DNA from: a bacterium
GTDB lineage: Bacteria > Desulfobacterota > JAPLJL01
Assembly (NCBI GenBank): GCA_028713675.1
Contig: JAQTNV010000033.1
Span: forward strand, 1-40,316
DNA: 40,316 bases
Direction: 5' to 3'
The first letter of the stretch is position 1; each line of letters starts with the position of its first letter. Under the pieces are notes generated by a model. The model saw nothing but the letters and a program-made list of their open reading frames with translations. It had not been told where the DNA came from and made no database searches. This document shows, in pieces, positions 1 to 7,595 of this stretch. The position numbers and the translations under genes were made by a program.

Positions 1-1210
1 AGGGGATGGTGATCGTAGCGGACCCCCAGGTAGGAATGGACCTTGTCCCGGAAGAGAAACTCGTGCTGGAGGTAGGCTCCCGCCAGTTTCTGCGTCCGGT
101 ATTCCCCGACCAGGGGGCAAAGGGTGTGTTATAGCGAAGGTCGGCTCCCCCGGTGAGGATATGGTCGTATCCGAAGGTCTGGAATTTCTGGATCTTCTGG
201 GCCTCCAGGTCCACGGTATTGGCCTCGATCTGGGTCTCGAACTTGTAATCCTCCGCGACGTTGACGGGAATTCCCATCAGCTCCATGTCATTTATGACCA
301 TGTCCCTGATTTCGGTTTTCTTGGAATCCATCGAGTTCCAGAAGGCGCGGAGGTAGAAATCGGGCTCGGCAAACTTGGCCAGGAGATAATGGTTGGCGCT
401 GTTGCTTTCGAACATCCCGAGCATGTCGTAGAACATCTCGTAGTCGCCCGAGTCGATCCCCCCTTCCAGCGTTACCCCCCGGGATTTGCCCAGATCGTAG
501 TAGAGCGACGCCGTTCCGCGCGGGTACTTGAGGACCAGGTTCTCCCGGTCCGACCAGCTCGAGGCCTGGGTCCAGCCGATCGAGGTCCGGTGGCTGATTT
601 TCCCGGACTGGCCGGACTCCGCGATGGTGCCGATCATGATTCCCGTCCCGACGTCCGCCGTGGCCTGGAGGCCGGGGTTTTCCCCGGCGCCCTTGGTGAT
701 GATATTGATTACGGCGTGGAAGGCGTTGGCGCCGTAGAGCACCGAGCCCGGACCCCGGACCACCTCGATCCGCCTGATGTCCTCCAGGGCAAAGGGCTGC
801 TTGTTCCAGATCACCACCCCGTAAAAGTCCAGGTAGACAGAGCGGCCGTTGACCAGGACCAGGACGCCGTTTTCCATGGGCTTGTCCTGGCCCCGGGCCC
901 CGATCTCGTAATAGGCAGGCGAGAAGCTGATTACCTCCAGGCCCGGCACGGAGCGCAGGAGATCGCCCAGGTTGGTGGCCCCGGAGTTGTGAATATCCTC
1001 TTCGGTGAGGACCGTGACTGCCGCAGGGGCCTCCCGGATGGGTTGAGAGCGTTTGGTTGCGGTCTCCACCCAGTCGCCGGCCTGGAAATATTCCTCTTCT
1101 TCGAACTGAGCCAGAAGCGGGCGGGTCCAGAGTCCGGTCAGGACAAAAAGGATCAGGGCGAAAAACCGTCCGGCCTTTTGTGGATTGGAAAACAGATTAT
1201 CGGATAGCAA
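1..1210 (-). CDS. TonB-dependent receptor, N-terminal part (frameshifted, runs off window)
   Basis: This is the 5' part of an outer-membrane TonB-dependent receptor, which would import a ligand such as a siderophore, cobalamin or glycan using TonB energy. The translation begins with a signal peptide ending LLAQ, then a plug domain with the motifs VTVLTEEDI, GATNLGDLLRSVPG, IEVVRGPGSVLYG and INIITK, followed by the start of the barrel. The reading frame is open from the TTG at 1210. At the C5 run on the minus strand (113-117) homology moves to another frame, where QHEFLFRD and YLGVRYDHH continue a typical barrel. One extra C would restore the frame, so this is either a sequencing error or a real mutation. 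No stop is seen before the window edge. The start is uncertain: an upstream ATG at 1229 is out of frame by one base across a 9-G tract. The substrate cannot be told. Confidence 0.85.
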   Translation of the reverse strand, partial: MLSDNLFSNPQKAGRFFALILFVLTGLWTRPLLAQFEEEEYFQAGDWVETATKRSQPIREAPAAVTVLTEEDIHNSGATNLGDLLRSVPGLEVISFSPAYYEIGARGQDKPMENGVLVLVNGRSVYLDFYGVVIWNKQPFALEDIRRIEVVRGPGSVLYGANAFHAVINIITKGAGENPGLQATADVGTGIMIGTIAESGQSGKISHRTSIGWTQASSWSDRENLVLKYPRGTASLYYDLGKSRGVTLEGGIDSGDYEMFYDMLGMFESNSANHYLLAKFAEPDFYLRAFWNSMDSKKTEIRDMVINDMELMGIPVNVAEDYKFETQIEANTVDLEAQKIQKFQTFGYDHILTGGADLRYNTPFAPWSGNTGRRNWREPTSSTSFSSGTRSIPTWGSATITIP

Positions 1211-1215
1211 GAAAT

Positions 1216-1224
1216 CCCCCCCCC
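1216..1224 (-). repeat. Homopolymeric G9 tract at the 5' end of the TonB receptor
   Basis: Nine consecutive C on the plus strand, so G9 in the sense of the receptor. The tract lies between ATG-TTG at 1229-1224 and the first in-frame TTG at 1210. With eight (or eleven) G residues the ATG at 1229 would be in frame with the receptor; with nine it is not. Such tracts are typical phase-variation switches, but here it could also be an assembly artefact. Confidence 0.6.
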
Positions 1225-1320
1225 AACATATTCATTATCATATCTAAAAACCCTTTTCCGTCAATCTTTTTGCCTGTTGACTAGAAAAGCCGGGGCAACC
1301 TAAGATATCAACGGCAAAAA

Positions 1321-1382
1321 GCGAGAAAGGTATTAATATTTTTTTCATGTCCTACTTTTCTCGCGTGTCCCACATTTCTCGC
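1321..1382. promoter_or_regulatory. Three GCGAGAAA-type boxes, candidate operator
   Basis: GCGAGAAA occurs at 1321-1328, and its reverse complement TTTCTCGC at 1357-1364 and 1375-1382. The last two sit in an 18-bp direct repeat with consensus TCCYAC-W-TTTCTCGC. The boxes lie between the divergent TonB receptor and SDR genes, just upstream of the SDR ribosome-binding site (AAGGAGG, 1405-1411). The two-helical-turn spacing suggests cooperative binding of a regulator. No regulator gene is adjacent. Confidence 0.4.
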
Positions 1383-1416
1383 TAGTTGATTCTGATTTAT
1401 TAGAAAGGAGGCTTTC

Positions 1417-2187
1417 ATGGATCTAAAAGGTAAAACCGTAGTCGTAACCGGGGGAGCGAGCGGGATCGGGCTCGCCATCGGCAAAATGATGGGCTCGAAG
1501 GGCGCCACCATCGTGATCGGCGACCTGCCCAACGCCCCGATGGAGGAAGCCGCCAAGCAGATCAGGGACGCGGGCGGGAAGGCCATCCCCGTCGCCGCCA
1601 ACGTGGCCAACGAGGCCGAGGTGGAGAACCTGATGAAGAAGGCGGTCGAAGAAACCAAACGCCTGGACGTGGCCGTCCTCAATGCCGGCATCCTCCGCGA
1701 CGGCCTTCTGGTCAAAGTGGACAAGGCTACCGGCAAGGTCGCGGATAAAATGAGCCTGAAGCAGTGGCAGATGGTCATCGATGTCAACCTGACCGGGGTG
1801 TTCCTCACCGGCCGGGAAGCCGCGCTCCGGATGATCGAATGCGGGAACGGCGGGGTGATCATTCCGATGTCTTCCATCGCCCGGCACGGCAACATGGGGC
1901 AGACCAACTACTCGGCCGCCAAGGCCGGCGTGGCCTCCATGACCGTGGCCTGGATGAAGGAGCTCGCCCGCTACAAGATCCGGGTGGCGGCCATCGCCCC
2001 CGGGTTCATCGAAACCCCGATGGTGATGAAGGACATGAAGCCGGAAGCCCTGGAAAAATGGAAATCGACCATCCCGGTGGGGCGTTTGGGCAAACCCGAG
2101 GAAATCGCCCACACCGCCGTCTATATCTGCGAGAACGATATTATTACCGGAATCGTGGTGGAGGTTTCGGGAGGAATAAGACTTTAA
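1417..2187 (+). CDS. SDR family NAD(P)-dependent oxidoreductase (FabG-like)
   Basis: A classical short-chain dehydrogenase/reductase of 256 residues, the usual length. It would reduce a ketone or oxidise an alcohol with a nicotinamide cofactor in the cytoplasm. The cofactor motif TGGASGIG is at 11-18, an acidic residue ends beta-2 (D36), NAG is at 89-91, and the tetrad N124, S152, Y165, K169 is complete. The [10 protein letters not shown] segment at 193-202 is typical of FabG and 3-hydroxyacyl-CoA dehydrogenases. The start is well supported by AAGGAGG six bases upstream of the ATG. A strong terminator follows, so the gene looks monocistronic. The substrate is unknown; with the HDAC-like neighbour and a distant methylmalonyl-CoA epimerase, acyl-CoA metabolism is possible. 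Confidence 0.93.
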   Translation: MDLKGKTVVVTGGASGIGLAIGKMMGSKGATIVIGDLPNAPMEEAAKQIRDAGGKAIPVAANVANEAEVENLMKKAVEETKRLDVAVLNAGILRDGLLVKVDKATGKVADKMSLKQWQMVIDVNLTGVFLTGREAALRMIECGNGGVIIPMSSIARHGNMGQTNYSAAKAGVASMTVAWMKELARYKIRVAAIAPGFIETPMVMKDMKPEALEKWKSTIPVGRLGKPEEIAHTAVYICENDIITGIVVEVSGGIRL

Positions 2188-2221
2188 AAAATTGACGATT
2201 GTAGATTGACGAATGACGATT

Positions 2222-2251
2222 GGGGAGCCGGGAAACCGGCTCCCCTTTTTT
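2222..2251 (+). terminator. Rho-independent terminator after the SDR gene
   Basis: Perfect 10-bp stem GGGGAGCCGG / CCGGCTCCCC with a GAAA tetraloop, followed by six T. Confidence 0.93.
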
Positions 2252-2283
2252 GTTTTATAATTATCAATTATCAGGACTGAAAT

Positions 2284-3024
2284 ATGAAAGTCATTTTCCA
2301 CCCCGATTTTCACCAGGTTTACACCAGCGACCCGGCCGCGGCCGAGGGCCGGATCGAGGCCATCATCCAGATAATCGAAAAAAAGGTTGATTTTGTCACT
2401 GCCCTTCCCGCTTCCCGGGAAGACATCGCCCTGGTTCACTCAGAAGATCACATCAACTCGGTTAAAAACGGCGGTCTCTACGAAATTGCTTCCCTGGCCG
2501 CGGGCGGGGCCATTCAGGCGGCGGAGATCGGGCTTTCCGAGCCAGCCTTCGCGGTCATCCGCCCCCCGGGGCACCACGCCTCGGGCGATTCCTGCTGGGG
2601 CTTCTGCTTCTTCAACAATATGGCCATCGCGATGAAAACCATGTTACACCGGGGCCGGGTCCGGAACGGGTATGTTCTCGATATCGACATGCACTTCGGT
2701 GACGGCACGATGAACACGATCGGCCATTACCAAATATTTACCGTGTATAATCCAGTCGCCCACTACCGGGAAGCGTATATGGATGAGGTAAAAAGGGAGA
2801 TGGACTCCTGCTCGGCCGATATTATCGGGATCTCGGCCGGGTTCGACAACCACGAAGCCGACTGGGGCGGGGTATTAAAGACTGAAGATTACCGTGAGAT
2901 CGGAAAACTGGTCCGGGATGCGGCCCGGAGAAACAAGGGCGGATATTTCGCCATCCTGGAAGGGGGCTACAACCACATTGTTTTGGGCTACAACGCGATG
3001 GCACTGATTGAAGGAATGGCATAA
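2284..3024 (+). CDS. Histone deacetylase family protein (AcuC/acetylpolyamine amidohydrolase-like)
   Basis: A zinc-dependent deacetylase-fold amidohydrolase, expected to remove acetyl or acyl groups from polyamines, lysine side chains or similar amides in the cytoplasm. The family signatures are present: PPGHHA at 94-99 (catalytic H97 and H98), GFCFFNN at 106-112, DIDMHFGDGT with metal ligands D133 and H137, SAGFDNH with D188, and EGGYN with the transition-state Tyr at 229. At 246 residues it is shorter than typical AcuC (about 300-380) and misses part of the usual loops, but all catalytic residues are intact. A TATAAT box at 2256-2261 gives a short leader; the ribosome-binding site is weak. 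The substrate cannot be assigned. Confidence 0.9.
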   Translation: MKVIFHPDFHQVYTSDPAAAEGRIEAIIQIIEKKVDFVTALPASREDIALVHSEDHINSVKNGGLYEIASLAAGGAIQAAEIGLSEPAFAVIRPPGHHASGDSCWGFCFFNNMAIAMKTMLHRGRVRNGYVLDIDMHFGDGTMNTIGHYQIFTVYNPVAHYREAYMDEVKREMDSCSADIIGISAGFDNHEADWGGVLKTEDYREIGKLVRDAARRNKGGYFAILEGGYNHIVLGYNAMALIEGMA

Positions 3025-3068
3025 GCGCAAAGAGCATAGGGCGTAGAGCAGAAAGCAAACCATAAAGA
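3025..3068. repeat. Low-complexity intergenic word repeat
   Basis: The spacer after the deacetylase gene consists of reiterated near-identical words (GCAAAGAGCATAGGGC, GTAGAGCAGAAAGC). The same vocabulary recurs in other spacers of this window: 5341-5490, 6280-6300, 32985-33020 and 35484-35530. Confidence 0.6.
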
Positions 3069-3133
3069 ACAATGAGCGGGGCGCCAAAAAACAACCACTT
3101 GTTTCTAAAAATCTATATGATAATATTTGGCAA

Positions 3134-4153
3134 ATGAAAAAATCTCATCTTTTATTATTACCAGCGGTACTTGTTTTCTCCCTCTCTATCTGCTGGGCGG
3201 GCGTTCCGAAAACAACATCCGGACCGGAAGGGGAATCTTTAAGATACGCCAACGGCCGAAGCGAATTGGTAATTTATCAAACTCTTCTCGGAGGAACTCT
3301 AGGTACAATCTTGGGTGACGCCATTGACCGCAAGGACAGATGTAGGTGGTATGAAAACCATGAATATTGTGCATCTCGGAAAATAGGTAGGCCCCTAGCT
3401 GGATTACTCTTGGGTGCCGGTGCAGGATTAGGGGCAAGCCTGTTTCTAACCCGGGATGGCTATATAGATGCCGGCCGGACAATGGTGATTAACTTTTCCG
3501 GCGAGTGGGGTGCGATCAATGGGCTTCTTCTCTCCCTGGCCACAAATATGAAAGATAACAGTAACCAGGAACTTCTGATTTTCTCCACCGGCTTGGGAGC
3601 AATGTTGGGTTCGGCCATCCTTACCCGGGACAAAACCTTCTACAGCGGCAATGTTGGTTTGGCCAAATCCGGTGCGATGTGGGGAGCATTGATACCTTAT
3701 GGTATTTACCTGGCTCTAGAAAAAAATCCCCAGAATGATACCGCTTCGTTGGTCGCCCTCGTGGGGGGGAACCTTGGCTTGGCCTCCGTGGCTTACCTCG
3801 CTCCCCGGATTGATTGGAACCGAAGAAAGGCCATCTGGCTCGATCTGGGAGGAATTATCGGCACGGGGTCCGGCTTGGGTATAGGGGTCCTGCTTGATCC
3901 CGACAATGACCAAGCCATAGCAGCCGGCTGTGTTTTTGGATCGTTAATCGGACTCTCAATCGCCACCCTCCTGAATCAAATCCACCCGAAAATAAATGCC
4001 CAGAAAGAAAAGAGCTCTCCAATCAATTCCCTTTTCTGGAAGAATGAAAAAGATTTCGGCTTGGGTTTCCCCTTTCCGCAGCTAACCACCAGAAAGATGG
4101 GAGAAAGGGTTTTTCTGGAAACCCAAGTGCCATTGGTCAGCTTACGCTGGTAG
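3134..4153 (+). CDS. Exported glycine-rich hydrophobic protein of unknown function
   Basis: I do not recognise the family. The 339-residue product starts with a clear signal peptide (cleavage near SICWA-GV, residue 22-23). It contains at least seven short, glycine-rich hydrophobic stretches (for example GGTLGTILGD, LAGLLLGAGAGLGASLFL, GTGSGLGIGVLLD), each often ending in a polar Asp-containing turn. That periodic pattern suggests repeated membrane-inserting hairpins or a repeat-built envelope protein. There is no lipobox. The C-terminus ends in Trp after alternating residues, which could be a barrel-like strand. The ATG has no clear ribosome-binding site; a GATAAT box at 3119-3124 lies nine bases upstream of it, compatible with a nearly leaderless transcript. 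The PEGA lipoprotein follows 11 bases downstream, so the two probably form an operon. Confidence 0.75.
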   Translation: MKKSHLLLLPAVLVFSLSICWAGVPKTTSGPEGESLRYANGRSELVIYQTLLGGTLGTILGDAIDRKDRCRWYENHEYCASRKIGRPLAGLLLGAGAGLGASLFLTRDGYIDAGRTMVINFSGEWGAINGLLLSLATNMKDNSNQELLIFSTGLGAMLGSAILTRDKTFYSGNVGLAKSGAMWGALIPYGIYLALEKNPQNDTASLVALVGGNLGLASVAYLAPRIDWNRRKAIWLDLGGIIGTGSGLGIGVLLDPDNDQAIAAGCVFGSLIGLSIATLLNQIHPKINAQKEKSSPINSLFWKNEKDFGLGFPFPQLTTRKMGERVFLETQVPLVSLRW

Positions 4154-4164
4154 GAAAAGATCTG

Positions 4165-4542
4165 ATGAAAAAAATTGTCATTTTCTTATTTGCGTTGGCC
4201 GCCTTCCCCCTTCTCGGCTGTAGTACTATCACTGCGACCTCGATGATAAAAACCATCCCGGATGAAGCCGATGTATATTTCCAGGAGGGACACGTGGGCA
4301 AAACACCCTGGAAACTTGACAACAGCCACGGTCTCCCCGATGAAGTGGTATTCCGTTTCGAAAAAGAAGGGTATGTTCCCCTGAACGTAAAATTAGAAAA
4401 GGAGATGGATTACACTTATGGAATCCTCTCGATAATTCCCGTAATTCCCGGTTTACAGATTCTTATTTTCTGGGCCTGGGATTACGATGACTCCTATACT
4501 TTCAAACTCACCCCCAAAAAAGAAACCGCCCCGGGAAATTAA
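4165..4542 (+). CDS. PEGA-type lipoprotein
   Basis: A 125-residue predicted lipoprotein: the signal peptide ends in the lipobox LLGC with acylated Cys19. It is followed by a PEGA-like segment (IPDEADVYFQEGHVGKTPWKL, residues about 30-51, with the diagnostic GKTP turn), then a strand-rich part and a hydrophobic stretch at about 86-105. PEGA domains are small surface beta-sandwich modules, often in S-layer or cell-envelope proteins. It lies 11 bases after the glycine-rich protein and is probably co-transcribed with it; they may act together in the envelope. The exact role is unknown. Confidence 0.75.
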   Translation: MKKIVIFLFALAAFPLLGCSTITATSMIKTIPDEADVYFQEGHVGKTPWKLDNSHGLPDEVVFRFEKEGYVPLNVKLEKEMDYTYGILSIIPVIPGLQILIFWAWDYDDSYTFKLTPKKETAPGN

Positions 4543-4561
4543 CGGATTTCCCTGCTCTTAT

Positions 4562-5242
4562 TTAAGATTTACGATTGACGATTAACGGTTTGAAATTGAT
4601 GATCGGCCAGGCCCTTTTTAACGCCTCACGTTTCAGGAGCGGATCGGGATTAACCACGACCGGGTGGCCGACCAGCTCGAGCAGATCCAGGTCGGTGATG
4701 CTGTCGGTGTAGAAATAGCTCTTCGAGAGATCCACCCCTTTTTCCTCGCAGAATTTTTTCGCCCAGAAAATCTTTCCATGCCCGTAGCACATCGGTTCCA
4801 CTATCCGGCCGGTTAAAGTCCCGTCCTTTAGCTCGAGGCGGGTGCAAAGAGCGTTCTCCATCCCCAAGTAACGGCTCAAGGGCCGCCCCAGGTAGACCGT
4901 GGCCGCGGTCAGGATTGATACCACCTGCCCTTCCCGCTCGTGCTTCCGGATCAGCTCCACCGCTTCCGGGTAGATCCACTGCTTGACCATCACCTCGAAC
5001 CACTGGTCGCAAATCCCGCTGAGCCGGGTTTCCGGCCAGCCTTCCACCGTTTTCATCGCCTGGTTGGTAACCCTCACGATGTCGATCAGGTTGACTTTAT
5101 ACAGGAGCAGCCAGTAGAGACTTTTAGCAATATCCCACCGGCTGGCCAGCCCGATCTGGTGCAGATACTTCACGTAAAGCGTCCCGGAAGCCTTGGCCAG
5201 GATCGTGTGGTCAACATCGAAAAAAGCGGCGGTCTTCTTCAT
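4562..5242 (-). CDS. HAD-superfamily subfamily IB hydrolase
   Basis: A phosphoserine-phosphatase-like HAD hydrolase of 226 residues, expected to dephosphorylate a small molecule (possibly a lipid head group or phosphoserine) through an aspartyl-phosphate intermediate. The nucleophile motif FFDVDHT has D9 and D11. Motif II is ILTAAT, motif III the Lys of GKIFWAK, and motif IV YTDSITDLDLL with the Mg-binding acidic residues. The frame is open upstream to 5308, but those 22 codons are encoded by a degenerate GTAGAC repeat, so I start at the ATG at 5242. No ribosome-binding site is visible there. The gene converges on the PEGA lipoprotein gene with only 19 bases between them. Confidence 0.88.
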   Translation of the reverse strand: MKKTAAFFDVDHTILAKASGTLYVKYLHQIGLASRWDIAKSLYWLLLYKVNLIDIVRVTNQAMKTVEGWPETRLSGICDQWFEVMVKQWIYPEAVELIRKHEREGQVVSILTAATVYLGRPLSRYLGMENALCTRLELKDGTLTGRIVEPMCYGHGKIFWAKKFCEEKGVDLSKSYFYTDSITDLDLLELVGHPVVVNPDPLLKREALKRAWPIINFKPLIVNRKS

Positions 5243-5249
5243 AAAAATC

Positions 5250-5486
5250 GTAGACGGTAGACAGTAGACCGTAGACGGGGAAAGCGAGATTCTTCGCCCT
5301 TCAACCACACTCAGGGCTCAGAATGACACCCTTTTTGTTTGTCTTGCTCGCCTCACGTCTTACGTCTTTTACTTTTAGGCTTCTTAACTTTTAGGCTTTT
5401 AGGCTTATCACTTTATGCTTTAGGCTCTATGCTTTCTGCTCCCTCCGGGCCGTAGGCCCATACGGGCCGGAGGCGATGCCCTATGC
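5250..5486. repeat. Repeat-rich spacer with a palindrome
   Basis: No gene is seen here. The spacer is a mosaic: a GTAGACGGTAGACAGTAGAC-type tandem (5250-5278), a GATTCTTCGCCC...GGGCTCAGAATGAC element (5287-5325), repeated CTTTTAGGCTT words (5370-5426), TATGCTTTAGGCTCTATGC words, and a 32-bp palindrome at 5442-5473 (CCTCCGG..CCGTA, six-base loop, TACGG..CCGGAGG, one mismatch). The palindrome follows the CPBP gene stop and might act as a 3' hairpin, but it lacks a T tail. Confidence 0.65.
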
Positions 5487-6179
5487 TTAGAAGAACACCT
5501 GCTCCAACGCCAAAACGAGAATGTTGCACATGGCGTGGTAGATCGAGGAGGCCAGGATCCCGCCGGTCTTCTCCCTCATCCACCCGAAAATGAGCGCCGG
5601 GAAGAAAACCCCGAGCCGCGGGGGGGAAAAATTGATCAGGAAATGACCGAAAGCGAATAAAACCGCCGTGAACAGAATCCCGAAGCCAACCGGGACCTTG
5701 AGAACCGAGAGGACCGGGGGCCAGACCTTGTTCAGCTTGCCGAGGATATATCCCCGGTAAAAGAGTTCCTCGGGCAGGGCGACATAGAAAAACTGAAAAA
5801 CCAGGATGCTGACCCAGGCCAGGGGGGTCATCTTCATTATTCCCCCGAAGTGAATAAATCTGCTCCAGACCCAGAAAATGAAGGCGAAGGGCGGGAAAGT
5901 GACCAGGGCCGTGTAGAAAGCCAGCCGGACCGCGGGCCTGGCCTCGCGGTAAGCATCCTTTATTTTTTCCGGCAGGCTGACCCCGTAGGCGGCAAAGCGT
6001 TCCCCACGCCAGCGGAGGGCGAAATAGGGAACCAGGAAAAAGACCAGGGGGACGATCAGCCAGAGAACGCTTTCGACAACCGTTACCTTCCGGAGCTCAT
6101 AAAATATCTTGAGCAGGACCAGGGCGACAATGTAAACAATCGCCACATCCCTTATGTTTTTTTTCTGATAAATGTCCAT
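5487..6179 (-). CDS. CPBP family intramembrane metalloprotease
   Basis: A polytopic membrane protein of 230 residues in the CPBP (Abi/Rce1-like) family, which are intramembrane endopeptidases linked to processing of prenylated or small peptides and to bacteriocin immunity. Numbered from the ATG at 6179, the EExxxR motif is in PEELFYRGY (E137, E138, R142), the FxxxH motif in FGHFL (H179), and the last motif HAMCN has H215 and N219. About seven hydrophobic segments are visible. The frame extends upstream to 6242, but MDIYQKK is the more plausible start; the ribosome-binding site is weak. No leader peptide or bacteriocin gene is seen nearby, so the substrate is unknown. Confidence 0.9.
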   Translation of the reverse strand: MDIYQKKNIRDVAIVYIVALVLLKIFYELRKVTVVESVLWLIVPLVFFLVPYFALRWRGERFAAYGVSLPEKIKDAYREARPAVRLAFYTALVTFPPFAFIFWVWSRFIHFGGIMKMTPLAWVSILVFQFFYVALPEELFYRGYILGKLNKVWPPVLSVLKVPVGFGILFTAVLFAFGHFLINFSPPRLGVFFPALIFGWMREKTGGILASSIYHAMCNILVLALEQVFF

Positions 6180-6461
6180 GCTTTTTACTTTATATTCGAC
6201 CGCGGACCGCGGAGTCAACTTCGCTGACGCTCCGCTGCCCAAGCCGCCGGCCGCAGCTCAAATAAAGAAAAGTTCAAACCCCTAGCTCTATGCTCTAATT
6301 GTCCCTCGAATTTGAACGCAGGCTTCCCTCGACCACAATGCCTCGGGATCTGATCGAAAAGCCTGCGGCTGCTTTGGAAATTTTCTAACCACCAAACAAC
6401 CAAGCTACCTTCTTTTTCTATTCTCCGGCTACCGGCAATCTGCTGCCTGCTGCTGTTTTTC
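6180..6461. other. Spacer without recognisable gene
   Basis: The sequence between the ABC permease stop and the CPBP start contains a small GC palindrome (GACCGCGGACCGCGGAGTC near 6199-6217), one TAGCTCTATGCTCT word of the dispersed low-complexity family near 6283-6297, and T-rich stretches near 6410-6465 beside the permease stop. I see no convincing open frame or RNA gene. Confidence 0.5.
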
Positions 6462-7595
6462 TCACTTCTCGTATCCCCTTCTCACTGACAGCATAGCCAG
6501 AAGCAGGAATAAAATCCCCATCGCCACCATCACCGCCAGGTTGGGCCAGATGGCGGCCAGCCCTTCCCCGCGGACCATCACGGCCCGCATGGCCTGGCTC
6601 GAGTGGGTCATGGGTAAGGCATAGGCAATTATTTTGAGCCAGAGGGGCATCGTGGACACAGGCCAGAAGATATCCCCGAGGAGCACCTGGGGAAGGATGA
6701 CGAGGGGCACGAACTGGGCCACCTGGATCTCGGCCCGGGCGAAGGTGGAAAGAAACACCCCCATAAACACCGCGACCATCAGGATCAGCCCCAGGATCAG
6801 GCCGGTCAAAAGCCAGCTGCCGCCGGCGACCAGGCCCAGGCCGTAGCGGGTGAATAGGATCACGACCAGGAGCTGCAGGAGGGCGAAAACCCCGAGCCCC
6901 AGGCCGTAGCCGGAAACGATTGCCCCGGGCGAAATCGGGGACGCCAGCAGCCGCTCGAGCGTCCCCTGGCTCCGCTCCCGGAGGAAGAAAAGCGAGGTAA
7001 AAATAAACGCCATGAAGAAGGGAAAGAGGGGAACCACCGGCCAGGCGAAATATTCCTGCCCGGAAGTGGAGATGAGACCCAGGAATTCGGTCTTGATTAC
7101 CGGCGGGTTGGTGGCCACCGTCTGCAGGCATTTTTCCGGGCAGTCCTCCGGGACGAGGGTCGGGAAACCTGCCAGGGCCCGGGTGAAGCCCGAGCGCATG
7201 GAGAGGATCAGCTTCGTGGCGGTCAGGGGGTTCCCGGCCAGGAAAAGCGTCGCCTCCGGGGCCTGGCCGTCGGCGGCCTGGGCGAGGAAATCCCGGGGTA
7301 AAAGCAGGATGGCGTCGAATCTATTTTTGATTCCCGGGATCAGGCTCTGGTCGCCCTCCAACACCTTGGCTTCCATTCCATCTTCCTTAATGGCCTTGGG
7401 AAAATAGCTCGCGAAATCGGAATAAGCGAAGCCCTGGTAGATCACCGCCAGCTTCGGGGGCGGCGAGGTAAGCCGGAGGAGATAGGACAGAAGGCCCATG
7501 ACAATAATGGGGGCCAGGAGGATGAGAACCAGCGAGCGCCGGTCGCGCAGGAACTGGCGGACCACCCGCTCTGCCAGGGAAAGCGTCCGGCTCAC
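6462..7595 (-). CDS. ABC-2 type transporter permease
   Basis: An integral membrane permease of 377 residues with the ABC-2 exporter layout: one N-terminal transmembrane helix (about residues 20-40), a large extracytoplasmic domain (about 45-185), then five hydrophobic helices in the C-terminal half. The segment LRERSQGTLERLLASPIS between helices is a hallmark of this family (NatB/YhhJ-like drug or polymer exporters). I start at the GTG at 7595 because its GTGA overlaps the stop of the ATPase gene, which is typical translational coupling; the frame is open further upstream. It forms an exporter with the ATPase. No HlyD-like adaptor is adjacent, so the substrate is unknown. Confidence 0.9.
   Translation of the reverse strand: MSRTLSLAERVVRQFLRDRRSLVLILLAPIIVMGLLSYLLRLTSPPPKLAVIYQGFAYSDFASYFPKAIKEDGMEAKVLEGDQSLIPGIKNRFDAILLLPRDFLAQAADGQAPEATLFLAGNPLTATKLILSMRSGFTRALAGFPTLVPEDCPEKCLQTVATNPPVIKTEFLGLISTSGQEYFAWPVVPLFPFFMAFIFTSLFFLRERSQGTLERLLASPISPGAIVSGYGLGLGVFALLQLLVVILFTRYGLGLVAGGSWLLTGLILGLILMVAVFMGVFLSTFARAEIQVAQFVPLVILPQVLLGDIFWPVSTMPLWLKIIAYALPMTHSSQAMRAVMVRGEGLAAIWPNLAVMVAMGILFLLLAMLSVRRGYEK

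Noticed and set aside
161-1207. Long plus-strand open frame opposite the TonB receptor
   Set aside because: Its product has no domain pattern, while the minus strand gives a clear signal peptide and plug domain.
3025-3068. CRISPR-like array in the low-complexity spacers
   Set aside because: Words are degenerate and contiguous, with no constant-length repeats or unique spacers, and no cas genes are present.
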